From positions 1 through 12,796 of the forward strand of contig JAGAEB010000097.1 in assembly GCA_017613335.1 (NCBI GenBank): a stretch of 12,796 bases of DNA, in the 5' to 3' direction. The stretch's first letter is position 1. Every line of letters starts with the position of its first letter. Below the pieces are notes generated by a model that did no database searches, was not told the DNA's origin, and saw only the letters and a list, made by a program, of their open reading frames with translations. Shown piece by piece: positions 12,647-12,796 of this stretch. Source of the stretch: Methanosarcinaceae archaeon. GTDB taxonomy: Archaea > Halobacteriota > Methanosarcinia > Methanosarcinales > Methanosarcinaceae. The translations under genes and the position numbers were made by a program.

Positions 12647-12796
12647 CTCACTTTCATCTCTTATCCTCATTTTCATCTCTGATCCTCTCTGATCCTCACT
12701 TTCATCTCTGATCCACTCCGATTCCCTCTGATCCTCTCCGATTCCCTCTGATCCTCTCCGATTCCCTCTGATCCTCTCCGATTCCCTCTGATCCTC
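12647..12796. repeat. Tandem array upstream of the DUF62 gene, running off the window
   Basis: From 12721, 20-bp units ATTCCCTCTGATCCTCTCCG repeat at 12721, 12741, 12761 and 12781, the last cut by the window end. Bases 12647-12720 hold a diverged edge built from CATCTCTGATCCT and CACTTTCATCTCT words with a period near 19. It is almost purely pyrimidine on the plus strand and lacks the T5-T6 runs of the other arrays. It occupies the region where the minus-strand DUF62 promoter should be. Confidence 0.9.

Noticed and set aside
1..12796. tRNA or rRNA genes
   Set aside because: I looked for T-arm words such as GTTCGAATC with matching acceptor stems and for rRNA-like segments and found none. A tRNAscan-SE run would settle this.

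Overview
The window looks like a chromosome segment of a methanogenic archaeon. The clearest marker is methanogenesis marker protein 8 (6140-7006, minus). Also archaeal in character are a Methanosarcina-type pta-ackA pair (9048-11327, plus), a ferredoxin:thioredoxin reductase-type catalytic subunit, a Pus7/TruD pseudouridine synthase, a DUF62 SAM hydrolase, TATA-box promoters and GGTG/GGAGG ribosome-binding sites. The pta-ackA pair suggests Methanosarcinales, but the genus cannot be fixed from this sequence alone.

Layout. 1-106 is the 3' end of a plus-strand gene, ended by a perfect 20-bp hairpin with a T tract that faces a doubtful minus-strand ORF (255-620). 850-2160 (minus) is an AAA_14/DUF4143 ATPase whose upstream region is an array of twelve 23-bp units. 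2853-4986 is a minus-strand accessory block: a secreted or anchored acidic protein, a 50-aa membrane peptide, a six-helix membrane protein, and a 51-aa membrane peptide paralogous to the first. The two peptides are too short for ordinary ORF cut-offs and share the start KKIGS and the same ribosome-binding leader. 5290-5899 (plus) is the FTR-type gene plus a small unknown partner, behind a long leader that can fold. 6140-8526 (minus) is truD followed by mmp8. 8979-11327 (plus) is pta-ackA, with a leader that folds on paper into a compact three-way junction just before the pta ribosome-binding site. 11557-12609 (minus) is the DUF62 enzyme, carrying a Lys/Glu-rich insertion.

Most intergenic spacers of the core part hold a short tandem repeat. 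Every spacer has its own unit (23, 19, 33 then 26, 30 and 20 bp, plus a degenerate CTTCCG/T6 tract), yet all are pyrimidine-rich on the same (plus) strand whatever the direction of the flanking genes. One array runs into the coding 3' end of truD, and similar purine-rich tracts seem to have inserted charged linkers into proteins.

How the genes work together. Pta and AckA interconvert acetyl-CoA and acetate with ATP (acetate activation in acetoclastic methanogens). The FTR-type protein passes ferredoxin electrons to disulfides. TruD modifies tRNA and Mmp8 belongs to the methanogenesis core. The accessory membrane block has no recognisable function and, with the pta leader and the repeat arrays, is the best candidate here for something undescribed.
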